A DNA stretch of 64,000 nucleotides from Duganella sacchari (GTDB taxonomy: Bacteria > Pseudomonadota > Gammaproteobacteria > Burkholderiales > Burkholderiaceae_D), in assembly GCF_900143065.1 (NCBI RefSeq), contig NZ_FRCX01000012.1:1-64000 (forward strand), read 5' to 3'. The notes beneath the pieces are model-generated. The model did not search any database. It worked only from the letters and a program-made list of their open reading frames with translations, and was not told where the DNA came from. Of this stretch, positions 1-8,770 are shown one piece after another. Position numbers and translations under genes: made by a program. Numbering within the stretch: the first letter of the stretch is position 1; every line of letters begins with the position of its first letter.

Positions 1-32
1 AACGGCCCGATCGCCATTACGATCGGGCCGTT
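1..32. terminator. Perfect inverted repeat, probable transcription terminator
   Basis: Two perfect 13-nt arms (1-13 and 20-32) flank a 6-nt loop. The GC-rich stem would form a strong hairpin in either direction. It lies beyond the 3' end of the cytochrome c5 gene, so it could end that transcript or one entering from outside the window. No long T run follows on the plus strand, so the assignment rests on the hairpin alone. Confidence 0.5.
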
Positions 33-134
33 AAAGCGCTGCCTAAACGTTACACCGTACGAGTCTTAAAACGAGACCTTAACTGAACGGCATTAGGCCT
101 GAAAGCCGGTTTTTTATTTGGTGGTGGAGGCAGC

Positions 135-692
135 TTATTTGGCAGCGTCTTTGGCGGGTTCCGCCGCCGCAGCGGCTGGTGCGGCTGGCACTTCAGGTTC
201 CTTGAACTTGCCGCCCGCATGGTTGGCCATCCAGACCACAGCGCGCGCCACTTCTACATCATCCAGATCCGGATTGCCGCCTTTGGCTGGCATGGCGCGC
301 AGACCTTCCAGCGCGTGCTTGACCACCGTGTCGTAGCCTTGCGAGATGCGTGCACCCCAGGCGCCGGCATCACCGAACTTCGGCGCACCAGCCACGCCAG
401 CGCCATGGCAGGCCGCGCACGTCGAGGTGTAGATGGCTTCGCCGGTCTGCAGCACTTTCGGACCGTTGGCGTCTTTGAGGGTATAGCCTTCGTCAGCGAC
501 GGGGGCGATGCGGGTGGCGATTTCTTCCGGGGCCTGGCTGTTGGAGCCAGCGCCCGTCAGCTTGGTGGTCGTGACAAACTGGACCAGAAGAACAATGCCG
601 AAAATGACTATTGCGAAGAAGCCGATAACAGCTATCACGAGTTGCTTTGGCGTTCTGATGACGGATTCGTGTTCGTTATGTGTATCGCTCAT
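135..692 (-). CDS. Membrane-anchored cytochrome c5 family protein
   Basis: A 185-aa monohaem c-type cytochrome that carries electrons on the periplasmic side of the inner membrane. An uncleaved N-terminal membrane anchor spans about residues 17-40. The haem motif CAACH is at residues 92-96, and Met134 (in LRAMPAKGG) is the likely sixth ligand. An Ala/Pro/Lys-rich C-terminal tail (from about 167) is low complexity. The layout of anchor, linker and class I haem domain is typical of cytochrome c5 proteins in Betaproteobacteria, which usually feed terminal oxidases. It is the only gene before the tRNA and appears monocistronic. Its haem would be attached by the Ccm system or an equivalent. Confidence 0.88.
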   Translation of the reverse strand: MSDTHNEHESVIRTPKQLVIAVIGFFAIVIFGIVLLVQFVTTTKLTGAGSNSQAPEEIATRIAPVADEGYTLKDANGPKVLQTGEAIYTSTCAACHGAGVAGAPKFGDAGAWGARISQGYDTVVKHALEGLRAMPAKGGNPDLDDVEVARAVVWMANHAGGKFKEPEVPAAPAAAAAEPAKDAAK

Positions 693-894
693 GATTTCCT
701 TAACAGACTAAATTCATGCCGGGTGGCGCGAAGAGTGGATCAGCAGCTACCTTGTAAAACATTCACCAAACGGCTGATTATAGACACAAGAATGCCGCGA
801 GGGAAACGCAAACTTGTTTAAAACGACACTACCCCATGGACGGTTGCCAATAAAAACGGTATCCTACGGCACACCTTCGTGTATCCCCCCTGTC

Positions 895-970
895 GCGGCT
901 GTAGCTCAGTGGATAGAGTATTGGCCTCCGAAGCCAAGGGTCGTGGGTTCGATCCCCGCCAGCCGCACCA
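895..970 (+). tRNA. tRNA-Arg (anticodon CCG)
   Basis: A complete cloverleaf. The acceptor arms GCGGCTG (895-901) and CAGCCGC (960-966) pair perfectly. The anticodon arm TTGGC/GCCAA encloses CT-CCG-AA, so the anticodon is CCG, reading the arginine codon CGG. The T-arm carries GGTTCGATCC. The discriminator A and the 3' CCA (968-970) are encoded in the DNA. Confidence 0.96.
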
Positions 971-1424
971 TAATTTCTCTTAAAATCAACAGGTTAGAGC
1001 AGGTCCTGTTGCTGTCGTCGCAGCAACATGGTGACCAGTTCCCTGTCTGCTCCAGCGCCCGCACGCGCCGCGCTGCGCGTCAATTCCGGCAATTATCAGC
1101 TATAGATGCGTGGTAATTTTCTCCGCATTTTTTGACCCACATCAAAATGCTCCGAAATTCAAAAATATCCGGCCATTTTCCCATTCGCTATGCTGCGCCG
1201 CAGCACAAACACTGTTAAATCCTTCCCGTAATATAAAAAACAACAGAATCTGTTGTTGCCGCGCTGTTGCTGGACTGTTGATGTTCTGCTGTGTTTTCAA
1301 CACCTCTTTGCGCCTCATAGGAGAGTTGTCGCTTTATCCAAAATGTGAATTTATATCATCGAAATCATTCGTGTGCGCTGCATCAAATTCCTCTTAGTCT
1401 AGGGTGACTTACTAATAACAATGA
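971..1424. other. 454-bp intergenic region upstream of the sigma-54 activator
   Basis: No convincing gene: short reading frames here have no RBS or recognisable protein. A hairpin with 8-nt arms (1007-1014 and 1021-1028) follows the tRNA and may help end its transcript. An inverted repeat with 8-nt arms AACAACAG/CTGTTGTT (1239-1246 and 1250-1257, 3-nt gap) and a smaller GTGTT/AACAC pair near 1292-1304 lie in an AT-richer stretch. They could be operators controlling the gene that starts at 1425. The regulator that would bind them is unknown. Confidence 0.4.
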
Positions 1425-2573
<1,149 letters not shown>

Positions 2574-2587
2574 TGGGTGTACAGACC

Positions 2588-3223
2588 ATGTCTCTGCAAG
2601 CACACCAGCTGGCGTGCGCGCGCGGTGAGCGCCAGCTATTCAGTGATCTGAACTTCGAACTGCAAAGCGGCGAGGCGTTATGGCTCAAGGGCCGCAACGG
2701 CAGTGGCAAGAGCAGCCTGCTGCGTTTGCTGTGTGGCCTGGGCCGGCCGCTGTTGGGGGAGGTGCGCTGGAACGGTACGCCGATTCAGCGCCTGCGCGAG
2801 GATTATCACCGGCAGCTGATCTACTGCGGCCACGCCAGCGCCATCAAGGATGATTTGTCGGCCTGGGAGAACGTGGTGGTCAGCAGCACGCTGTCCGGCG
2901 TGGCGTGCAGCCGCGATCAGGCGCTGGTGGCGCTGGTCAGCGTGGGGCTGGGCGGTTCGGCCGAACTGCCGGCGCGCGCGCTGTCGCAAGGCCAGCGTCG
3001 GCGCGTTGCGCTGGCCCGATTGGCACTCGACCGGTTGCCACCCTTGCTGCTGCTGGATGAACCCTTTGTCGCGCTGGACCAGCCGGCCGTGCAGACCTTG
3101 TGCCGCACGCTGAACTGGCACCTGGCCGGCGGCGGCATGCTGGTCTACACCACGCATCAGGCGCAGGCGCTGGAGGCGCGCAGGCTGGGGCAGTTCGATC
3201 TCGATCAGCTGGCGCCATGGTGA
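2588..3223 (+). CDS. ccmA: Haem exporter ATPase CcmA
   Basis: ATP-binding subunit (211 aa) of the CcmABCD complex, which releases holo-CcmE from CcmC during System I cytochrome c maturation. Walker A GRNGSGKS is at residues 35-42, the ABC signature LSQGQRRR lies near the middle, and the Walker B LLLLDEP follows. I chose the ATG at 2588 because a GGGTG sequence lies about 8 nt upstream; an in-frame ATG at 2573 overlaps the activator stop and is the alternative. It overlaps ccmB by 7 nt. The tight spacing after the sigma-54 activator suggests co-transcription. Confidence 0.95.
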   Translation: MSLQAHQLACARGERQLFSDLNFELQSGEALWLKGRNGSGKSSLLRLLCGLGRPLLGEVRWNGTPIQRLREDYHRQLIYCGHASAIKDDLSAWENVVVSSTLSGVACSRDQALVALVSVGLGGSAELPARALSQGQRRRVALARLALDRLPPLLLLDEPFVALDQPAVQTLCRTLNWHLAGGGMLVYTTHQAQALEARRLGQFDLDQLAPW

Positions 3224-3885
3224 ACGCGCTGCTGCAGGTGATACGGCGCGATCTGCTGCTGGCCTTCCGTCGCCGTACCGATGTACTGGGGACGCTGGTG
3301 TTCTTCGTCATCGTCTGCACCCTGTTCCCACTGGGACTGGGGCCGCAACCGGCGTTGCTGAGGACTTTGGCGCCTGGCGTGCTGTGGGTGGCGGCGCTGC
3401 TGGCCAGCACACTGGCGCTGAACCGGCTGTTTGGTGCGGATTACGCGGACGGTACGCTGGAACAGCTGCTGTTGTCGCCGGAGCCGCTGGTGCTGATCGT
3501 GGCTGGCAAGATCGTCGCGCACTGGCTGATCAGCGGCCTGCCGCTGGTGCTGCTGACGCCTTTGCTGGCCTTGCAGTTCGACCTCGACGCCAGCGCCACC
3601 ATCGCGCTGATATTGAGCCTGCTGGTTGGCACGCCGGCACTGAGCCTGGTGGGCAGCATCGGCGCGGCGCTGACGCTGGATGTGCGTGGTGGCGGCGTGC
3701 TGGTGGCGCTGCTGGTACTGCCGCTGTATACACCGGTGCTGATTTTTGGCGCGGGCGCCGCATCCGCAGATGCGGGCGGCACGCTGGTCGAAGCCAATCT
3801 GCTGCTGCTGGGCGGGCTGCTGGCCGCCGCAGCTGCGCTGGCGCCGTGGGCTACCGCATCGGCGTTACGGATTTCGCTTGAATAG
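3217..3885 (+). CDS. ccmB: Haem exporter permease CcmB
   Basis: Integral membrane partner of CcmA, 222 aa, the usual length for the family. The N-terminus (MVNALLQVIRRDLLLAFRRR) is cytoplasmic and is followed by about six hydrophobic helices. The ATG at 3217 lies inside the end of ccmA, giving a translationally coupled 7-nt overlap. A frame open further upstream within ccmA would add an Arg/Gly-rich non-family N-terminus and was rejected. Confidence 0.94.
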   Translation: MVNALLQVIRRDLLLAFRRRTDVLGTLVFFVIVCTLFPLGLGPQPALLRTLAPGVLWVAALLASTLALNRLFGADYADGTLEQLLLSPEPLVLIVAGKIVAHWLISGLPLVLLTPLLALQFDLDASATIALILSLLVGTPALSLVGSIGAALTLDVRGGGVLVALLVLPLYTPVLIFGAGAASADAGGTLVEANLLLLGGLLAAAAALAPWATASALRISLE

Positions 3886-3902
3886 ATAAAAAGGATAACG
3901 TT

Positions 3903-4682
3903 GTGCTGAGTATCAGAACTTCTATTGCGGACCAGCCGCCGCGCGCTAGCCACTGGCTGCGCTACGCCGCGCCGCAGGCCTTTGTGCCGCTGGCAGACCG
4001 CCTGATTCCGTGGCTGCATAGCGTTGCTGTGCTGCTGGCGCTGGCCGGGCTGTATATCGGCCTGTTCGCCGCACCAACCGATGCCCAGCAGGGCGATGCT
4101 TACCGCATCATCTTCGTGCATGTTCCTGCCGCGTGGCTGTCGATGCTGATTTATCTGGCCATGGCTTTCTGGTCGGCGCTTGGCCTGGTACTGAACACCC
4201 GGCTGTCGGCCATGATGGCCAGTGCGTTGGCGCCGACCGGCGCGCTGTTCACCTTTCTAGCGCTGTGGACCGGTGCGCTGTGGGGCAAGCCAACCTGGGG
4301 TACGTGGTGGGTGTGGGATGCGCGCCTGACGTCGGAACTGATTTTGCTGTTCCTGTACATCGGCTTCATGGCGCTACAGGCGGCCATTGCCGATCCGCGC
4401 CGCGCCGACCGCGCGGGCGCCGTGGTGGCACTGGTGGGTGTGGTGAATGTACCCATCATCTATTTTTCCGTCCAGTGGTGGAACACGTTGCACCAGGGCG
4501 CATCGGTATCGCTGCGCACCGCACCATCGATGGCGACGCTGATGCTGCAAGGGATGCTGGTCATGACGTTGGCCTTGTGGGCCTATGCCATCGGCGCCAC
4601 GCTGCAGCGGCTGCGCACCATTGTGCTGGAGCGCGAACGCCATGCCGACTGGGTTCAGCGCTATCTGGGAGTACAAGCATGA
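3903..4682 (+). CDS. ccmC: Haem transfer protein CcmC
   Basis: A 259-aa membrane protein that loads haem onto CcmE. The periplasmic tryptophan-rich signature WGTWWVWDAR (132-141) is characteristic of the haem-handling protein family. Two conserved histidines in periplasmic loops, His73 (FVHVP) and His197 (TLHQG), are the expected haem ligands. The start is GTG at 3903, supported by AAGGA at 3891-3895 seven bases upstream. The stop overlaps the ccmD start in an ATGA arrangement. Confidence 0.96.
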   Translation: MLSIRTSIADQPPRASHWLRYAAPQAFVPLADRLIPWLHSVAVLLALAGLYIGLFAAPTDAQQGDAYRIIFVHVPAAWLSMLIYLAMAFWSALGLVLNTRLSAMMASALAPTGALFTFLALWTGALWGKPTWGTWWVWDARLTSELILLFLYIGFMALQAAIADPRRADRAGAVVALVGVVNVPIIYFSVQWWNTLHQGASVSLRTAPSMATLMLQGMLVMTLALWAYAIGATLQRLRTIVLERERHADWVQRYLGVQA

Positions 4683-4825
4683 TCTGGGATAGCTGGAATG
4701 ATTTCCTGGCGATGGGCGGCTACGCGCGCTATGTCTGGGGCGCTTTCGCAGTCACCGCGCTGGCGTTGCTGATCGAGCAGCTGGCATTGCGGGCGCGTCG
4801 CCGTGCAGCGGAGCAGCGTTCATGA
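4679..4825 (+). CDS. ccmD: Haem exporter small subunit CcmD
   Basis: A 48-aa single-span membrane protein that stabilises the CcmABC-CcmE complex and is needed to release holo-CcmE. The sequence begins MIWDSWNDFLAMGGYARYVW, a pattern typical of CcmD, followed by one transmembrane helix and an Arg-rich cytoplasmic tail. It overlaps ccmC and ccmE by 4 nt each. Because it is short it is easily missed, but its position between ccmC and ccmE is diagnostic. Confidence 0.93.
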   Translation: MIWDSWNDFLAMGGYARYVWGAFAVTALALLIEQLALRARRRAAEQRS

Positions 4826-5262
4826 CGCGCCGCCAGCAACGCCTGATACTGGTGGTGACTACGTTAATCGCATTGGCGCTGGCCACCTGGCTGATCCTGT
4901 CGGCGTTCAGGAAGAATCTGGTGTTCTTCTATACGCCGACGCAGGTCCTGGCGGGCGAGGCGCCGCACAACCGCAGTTTTCGCCTTGGCGGCATGGTGGA
5001 AGCGAACAGCCTGACACGCGCAGAAGACGGCATCACAGTCAGTTTTATCGTCACCGATATGGCACGCGGTGTGCCGGTGCATTACCGTGGCATCCTGCCG
5101 GACCTGTTCAAGGAGGGCAAGGGTGTAGTCGCACAAGGCAGGCTGGATGCGGACCACCGGTTCGTCGCGGAGGAAGTGCTGGCCAAGCACGATGAAAACT
5201 ACATGCCGCCCGATGCTGCTTATGCATTGAAAAAAGGACTGGCTGCGAAGGTGGACAAATGA
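4822..5262 (+). CDS. ccmE: Periplasmic haem chaperone CcmE
   Basis: Covalently binds haem and hands it to the CcmF/CcmH lyase. The 146-aa protein has an N-terminal membrane anchor (about 8-28), an OB-fold beta-barrel, and the haem-binding motif HDENY with His123 and Tyr127 (equivalent to His130/Tyr134 in E. coli). The Lys-rich C-terminal tail is flexible in the family. It overlaps ccmD and ccmF by 4 nt each. Confidence 0.96.
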   Translation: MTRRQQRLILVVTTLIALALATWLILSAFRKNLVFFYTPTQVLAGEAPHNRSFRLGGMVEANSLTRAEDGITVSFIVTDMARGVPVHYRGILPDLFKEGKGVVAQGRLDADHRFVAEEVLAKHDENYMPPDAAYALKKGLAAKVDK

Positions 5263-7202
5263 TAGCGGAACTTGGCAATTTCACGCTGATGCTGGCGCTA
5301 TGCCTGGCGCTGGTGCAAGGCAGCTTGCCGCTGCTGGGCGCCTGGCGTGGGCGGCGAAGCTGGATCGCGCTGGCGCGGCCGGCGGCGGCAGGGCAGTTTA
5401 CCTTTGTGGCCTTGGCGTTTGGCTGCCTGGTAGCGGCTTTCGTCGGCAACGACTTTTCCGTCGCCTATGTCGCATCCAATTCCAACTCCATGCTGCCTTG
5501 GTACTACCGCGTGGCGGCGGTATGGGGCGGACATGAAGGATCGCTGCTGCTGTGGGTCTTGATACTGGCTTGCTGGACGGCGGCGGTGGCGCTGTTCAGC
5601 AAGCGCTTGCCGCCAGCGCTGGCTGCGCGTGTGCTGGCTGTCATGGCGTGGATCAGCGTTGGCTTCCTGCTGTTCATGCTGTTCACGTCGAACCCCTTTG
5701 AACGCCTGGTGCCTGCCGCGCGCGATGGCCGCGACCTGAATCCCTTGCTGCAGGACCCTGGCATGATCCTCCATCCGCCGCTGCTGTATATGGGCTATGT
5801 CGGTTTTTCGGTGGCGTTTGCGTTTGCCATTGCCGCGCTGCTGGGCGGCGAACTGGATGCTGCCTGGGCGCGCTGGTCGCGGCCATGGACACTGGTTGCC
5901 TGGGCCTTCCTGACGCTGGGGATCTTCCTCGGCAGCTTCTGGGCCTACTATGAACTGGGCTGGGGCGGCTGGTGGTTCTGGGATGCGGTGGAAAACGCTT
6001 CCTTCATGCCCTGGCTGGTCGGCACTGCGCTGATCCACTCGCTGGCGGTCACGGAAAAACGCGGCAGTTTCAAGAACTGGACCGTGCTGCTGGCCATCGT
6101 GGCCTTCTCGCTGTCGTTGCTGGGGACCTTCCTGGTGCGCTCCGGCGTGCTGACATCGGTGCATGCGTTTGCCACCGATCCGCGCCGTGGCCTGTTTATC
6201 CTGGCCTTCCTGGCATTGGTGATCGGTGGTTCGCTGGCGCTGTATGCCTGGCGCGCGCCGTCGGTCGGAGCCGGGGAACGCTTTGCAGTGTTCTCGCGCG
6301 AGTCGCTGCTGTTGATGAACAACGTGCTGTTGTTGACGGCGGCAGCCACGGTGCTGCTGGGGACTTTGTATCCTTTATTTCTGGATGCGCTGGAGCTTGG
6401 AAAAATCTCGGTCGGCGCGCCATATTTTGAAGCGGTGCTGATGCCGTTGTTCCTGCCGGTGCTGGTGCTGATGGCGGCCGCGCCTTTCGTTGAATGGAAG
6501 CGCGCGGCGTGGGGCAAGGTTGGCGGACGGTTGTCGAAAATCGCGCAGATTGCCCTGTTGTTCGGGCTGACCGCCTGGCTGGGTTTGAAATACCGGCCGA
6601 CCGTCGCCGCTGGGCTCATGCTGTCACTGTGGATTGTGCTGGGCACAGGTTTGCACCTAGCGCAGCGCCGCAACGTGGTGAAACAGCCATTGGGTTACTG
6701 GGGCATGCTGGCTGCGCATGCGGGCATCGCCGTGTTTGTGTTTGGCGTCACGCTGGTCAAAGGTGGGGAGGTATCCGAAGACGCCAGCCTGCGCGTGGGT
6801 GAAAGCCTGGTCAGCAATGGCTTGCGCTACAGCTTCGTCAATCTGCAAAAGGTGGATGGTCCCAACTACGTCGCCGCACGCGCCACTTTCGAGGTGGTCG
6901 ATGCCGATAACAACATGGTGATCCTGCAACCGGAGAAGCGCTACTACACCGTACAGCAGATGCCGATGACGGAAGCGGCGATCGAACGAGGCTTCACGCA
7001 GGATATCTACCTGTCGCTGGGCGAGCCGGGCAAGGATGGCGCGTGGCTGGTACGCATGCAGCGCAAGCCTTTCATGGGCTGGATCTGGGCCGGTTGCCTG
7101 ATGATCGCTGCCGGTGGATTGCTGGCCGCAACGGACCGCCGGTACCGGCTGGGCCGGCGCGAAGCAGCAACTCAGGCAGCCAGCGTTGCGGTACTTGTTT
7201 AA
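5259..7202 (+). CDS. ccmF: Cytochrome c haem lyase subunit CcmF
   Basis: A 647-aa polytopic membrane protein that reduces the haem carried by CcmE and ligates it to apocytochromes with CcmH/CcmI. The tryptophan-rich signature lies at about 235-252 (contains WWFWDAVENASF). The conserved N-terminal loop around GGHEGSLLLW (90-99) and His172 in LHPPLLYMG are also present. About 14-15 hydrophobic segments and a large periplasmic domain before the last helix match the family. It overlaps ccmE by 4 nt. Confidence 0.97.
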   Translation: MIAELGNFTLMLALCLALVQGSLPLLGAWRGRRSWIALARPAAAGQFTFVALAFGCLVAAFVGNDFSVAYVASNSNSMLPWYYRVAAVWGGHEGSLLLWVLILACWTAAVALFSKRLPPALAARVLAVMAWISVGFLLFMLFTSNPFERLVPAARDGRDLNPLLQDPGMILHPPLLYMGYVGFSVAFAFAIAALLGGELDAAWARWSRPWTLVAWAFLTLGIFLGSFWAYYELGWGGWWFWDAVENASFMPWLVGTALIHSLAVTEKRGSFKNWTVLLAIVAFSLSLLGTFLVRSGVLTSVHAFATDPRRGLFILAFLALVIGGSLALYAWRAPSVGAGERFAVFSRESLLLMNNVLLLTAAATVLLGTLYPLFLDALELGKISVGAPYFEAVLMPLFLPVLVLMAAAPFVEWKRAAWGKVGGRLSKIAQIALLFGLTAWLGLKYRPTVAAGLMLSLWIVLGTGLHLAQRRNVVKQPLGYWGMLAAHAGIAVFVFGVTLVKGGEVSEDASLRVGESLVSNGLRYSFVNLQKVDGPNYVAARATFEVVDADNNMVILQPEKRYYTVQQMPMTEAAIERGFTQDIYLSLGEPGKDGAWLVRMQRKPFMGWIWAGCLMIAAGGLLAATDRRYRLGRREAATQAASVAVLV

Positions 7203-7214
7203 CGAGGACAGAGA

Positions 7215-7742
7215 ATGAAACGATACATACTGCCACTGGGCGGCTTTGCCGTGTTGCTGGTGTTCCTGGGCATCGGCCTGCGGCTCAAACCACAGGACGT
7301 CCCGTCGCCGCTGGTGGGCAAGCGCGCACCGGAATTCAGCTTGACGCAGGTGGGCGATGCGCGCGAAACATTCCGTTCCACCGACATGCGCGGCAAGGTA
7401 TGGGTGTTGAACGTGTGGGCTTCCTGGTGTGGCCCTTGCCGCGCAGAGCATCCGGCGTTGCTGGAGCTGTCAAAACTCAAGGTGGTGCCGGTGGTTGGCC
7501 TGAATTACAACGATCAGCGCGGCGATAGTCAGCGATGGCTGAACGAGTTTGGCAATCCATACCAGGCCACCGCCTTTGATGGCGACGGCAAGACCGGTAT
7601 CGAATTCGGTGTGTACGGTGTGCCGGAGACTTTTGTCATCGACAAGCAGGGCTTGATCCGCCTGAAACTGACAGGTGGCCTGACGTCGGCGCAGATCAAG
7701 GAACAGCTGCTGCCGCTGATCCAGGAACTGAACCATGGTTAG
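7215..7742 (+). CDS. ccmG: Membrane-anchored thiol:disulfide oxidoreductase CcmG/DsbE
   Basis: A periplasmic thioredoxin-fold reductant that keeps the CXXCH cysteines of apocytochromes, or CcmH, reduced. It is 175 aa long with an N-terminal signal anchor (4-23). The active site WCGPC (Cys72, Cys75) sits after NVWAS, and the cis-proline loop GVYGVPETF follows. The acidic substrate-specificity features of CcmG are consistent with the context. It lies 12 bp after ccmF and overlaps ccmH by 8 nt. Confidence 0.95.
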   Translation: MKRYILPLGGFAVLLVFLGIGLRLKPQDVPSPLVGKRAPEFSLTQVGDARETFRSTDMRGKVWVLNVWASWCGPCRAEHPALLELSKLKVVPVVGLNYNDQRGDSQRWLNEFGNPYQATAFDGDGKTGIEFGVYGVPETFVIDKQGLIRLKLTGGLTSAQIKEQLLPLIQELNHG

Positions 7743-8121
7743 CCGATGGCGTGTCGCCGTCCTGCTGTTGTGGGCCGCAATCGCCAGTGCGGACGATGCG
7801 GCGCTTGAACGCCGCGTCACCCATGTGGCGGAACAGCTGCGTTGCCTGGTGTGCCAGAACCAGAGCATCGCAGATTCGCACGCCCAGCTGGCGCTGGATT
7901 TAAAGCGCGAGGCGCGGCTGCAGCTGTCGCAAGGGAAGTCGGAGCAGCAGGTAATTGACTTCATGGTGCAGCGCTATGGCGACTTTGTGCTGTACCGGCC
8001 ACCGTTCAAAGCCGCGACCTGGATATTATGGCTAGGTCCTTTCGCATTGCTGGCGGCGGGTGTGGCAACGCTGCTGTATCAGCTACAACGCCGGGCCGGC
8101 AGTGGAGAGCACGAACAATGA
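7735..8121 (+). CDS. ccmH: Cytochrome c maturation protein CcmH
   Basis: A 128-aa protein with a signal peptide, the redox motif LRCLVCQNQ (Cys37, Cys40) on a three-helix bundle, and one C-terminal membrane anchor (about 97-115). It acts with CcmF and CcmG in thiol reduction of apocytochromes. Here CcmH is the short form; the TPR portion found fused in E. coli CcmH is encoded by the next gene. Confidence 0.95.
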   Translation: MVSRWRVAVLLLWAAIASADDAALERRVTHVAEQLRCLVCQNQSIADSHAQLALDLKREARLQLSQGKSEQQVIDFMVQRYGDFVLYRPPFKAATWILWLGPFALLAAGVATLLYQLQRRAGSGEHEQ

Positions 8122-8768
8122 CCGTCTTTATTCTGATTGCCAGCCTGCTGCTGACGTGTGCACTGGGATTTGTATTGCCGCCTTTGTGGCGGCCAGCAGG
8201 CGAATCGGTCCAGCGTTGGCCTGTGTGGACGGTGGCGCTGGGTGTGCCTTTGCTGGCGGTGTCGCTGTATGCGGTGCTGGGTAATCCCAATGGCCTGCGC
8301 CCGGCGCCGGAGGCTGCGCGCAGCAGCGATATCGGTCCGGCGCAGGTGGAGCAGATGGTTGCGCGGCTGGCTTCACGGCTGGCGCAGCAGCCGGATGATG
8401 CCGCTGGCTGGCGCATGCTGGCGCGTTCGTATGAGACTTTACGCCGCTTCGAGCAGGCAGCGGACGCATATCGCCATTTGCAGGCGCTGGAGCCGGAGAA
8501 TCCTGATGTGCTGGTCGATTATGCTGTGGCGCTGGGTATGTCCACTAGCGGCACGCTGGCGGGTGAACCGGAGACGCTGCTGGCCAAAGCGCTGTCGATT
8601 GATCCGAACCATATCCAGGCGCTGGCCTTGTCTGGCAGCGCGGCGCTGGAACGCGGTGACGCGGCCAGCGCGGTCAAGGCATGGAAAAAGATACTGGCGC
8701 TGGTGCCGGCGGATTCGGATATCGGCCGCTCGATCGCGGCCAATATCGCCAAGGCCCAGGCCAGATAA
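8118..8768 (+). CDS. ccmI: Apocytochrome chaperone CcmI (CycH), TPR protein
   Basis: A 216-aa protein with two N-terminal transmembrane helices (about 1-20 and 34-53) and a periplasmic tetratricopeptide-repeat domain (about 75-205). This arrangement matches CcmI/CycH, which captures the C-termini of apocytochromes c for the lyase. The ATG at 8118 overlaps the ccmH stop (ATGA); the open frame further upstream is ccmH shadow. It closes the ccm operon and converges with the chaperonin gene, whose stop lies 2 bp away. Confidence 0.9.
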   Translation: MTVFILIASLLLTCALGFVLPPLWRPAGESVQRWPVWTVALGVPLLAVSLYAVLGNPNGLRPAPEAARSSDIGPAQVEQMVARLASRLAQQPDDAAGWRMLARSYETLRRFEQAADAYRHLQALEPENPDVLVDYAVALGMSTSGTLAGEPETLLAKALSIDPNHIQALALSGSAALERGDAASAVKAWKKILALVPADSDIGRSIAANIAKAQAR

Positions 8769-8770
8769 CG

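Noticed and set aside
895..970. tRNA-Arg as an integration site for an island
   Set aside because: No direct repeat of the tRNA 3' end, integrase or other mobility gene is visible in the window.
814..1397. Two short forward open frames around and after the tRNA
   Set aside because: One runs through the tRNA gene; the other has no ribosome-binding site or recognisable protein. Treated as non-coding.
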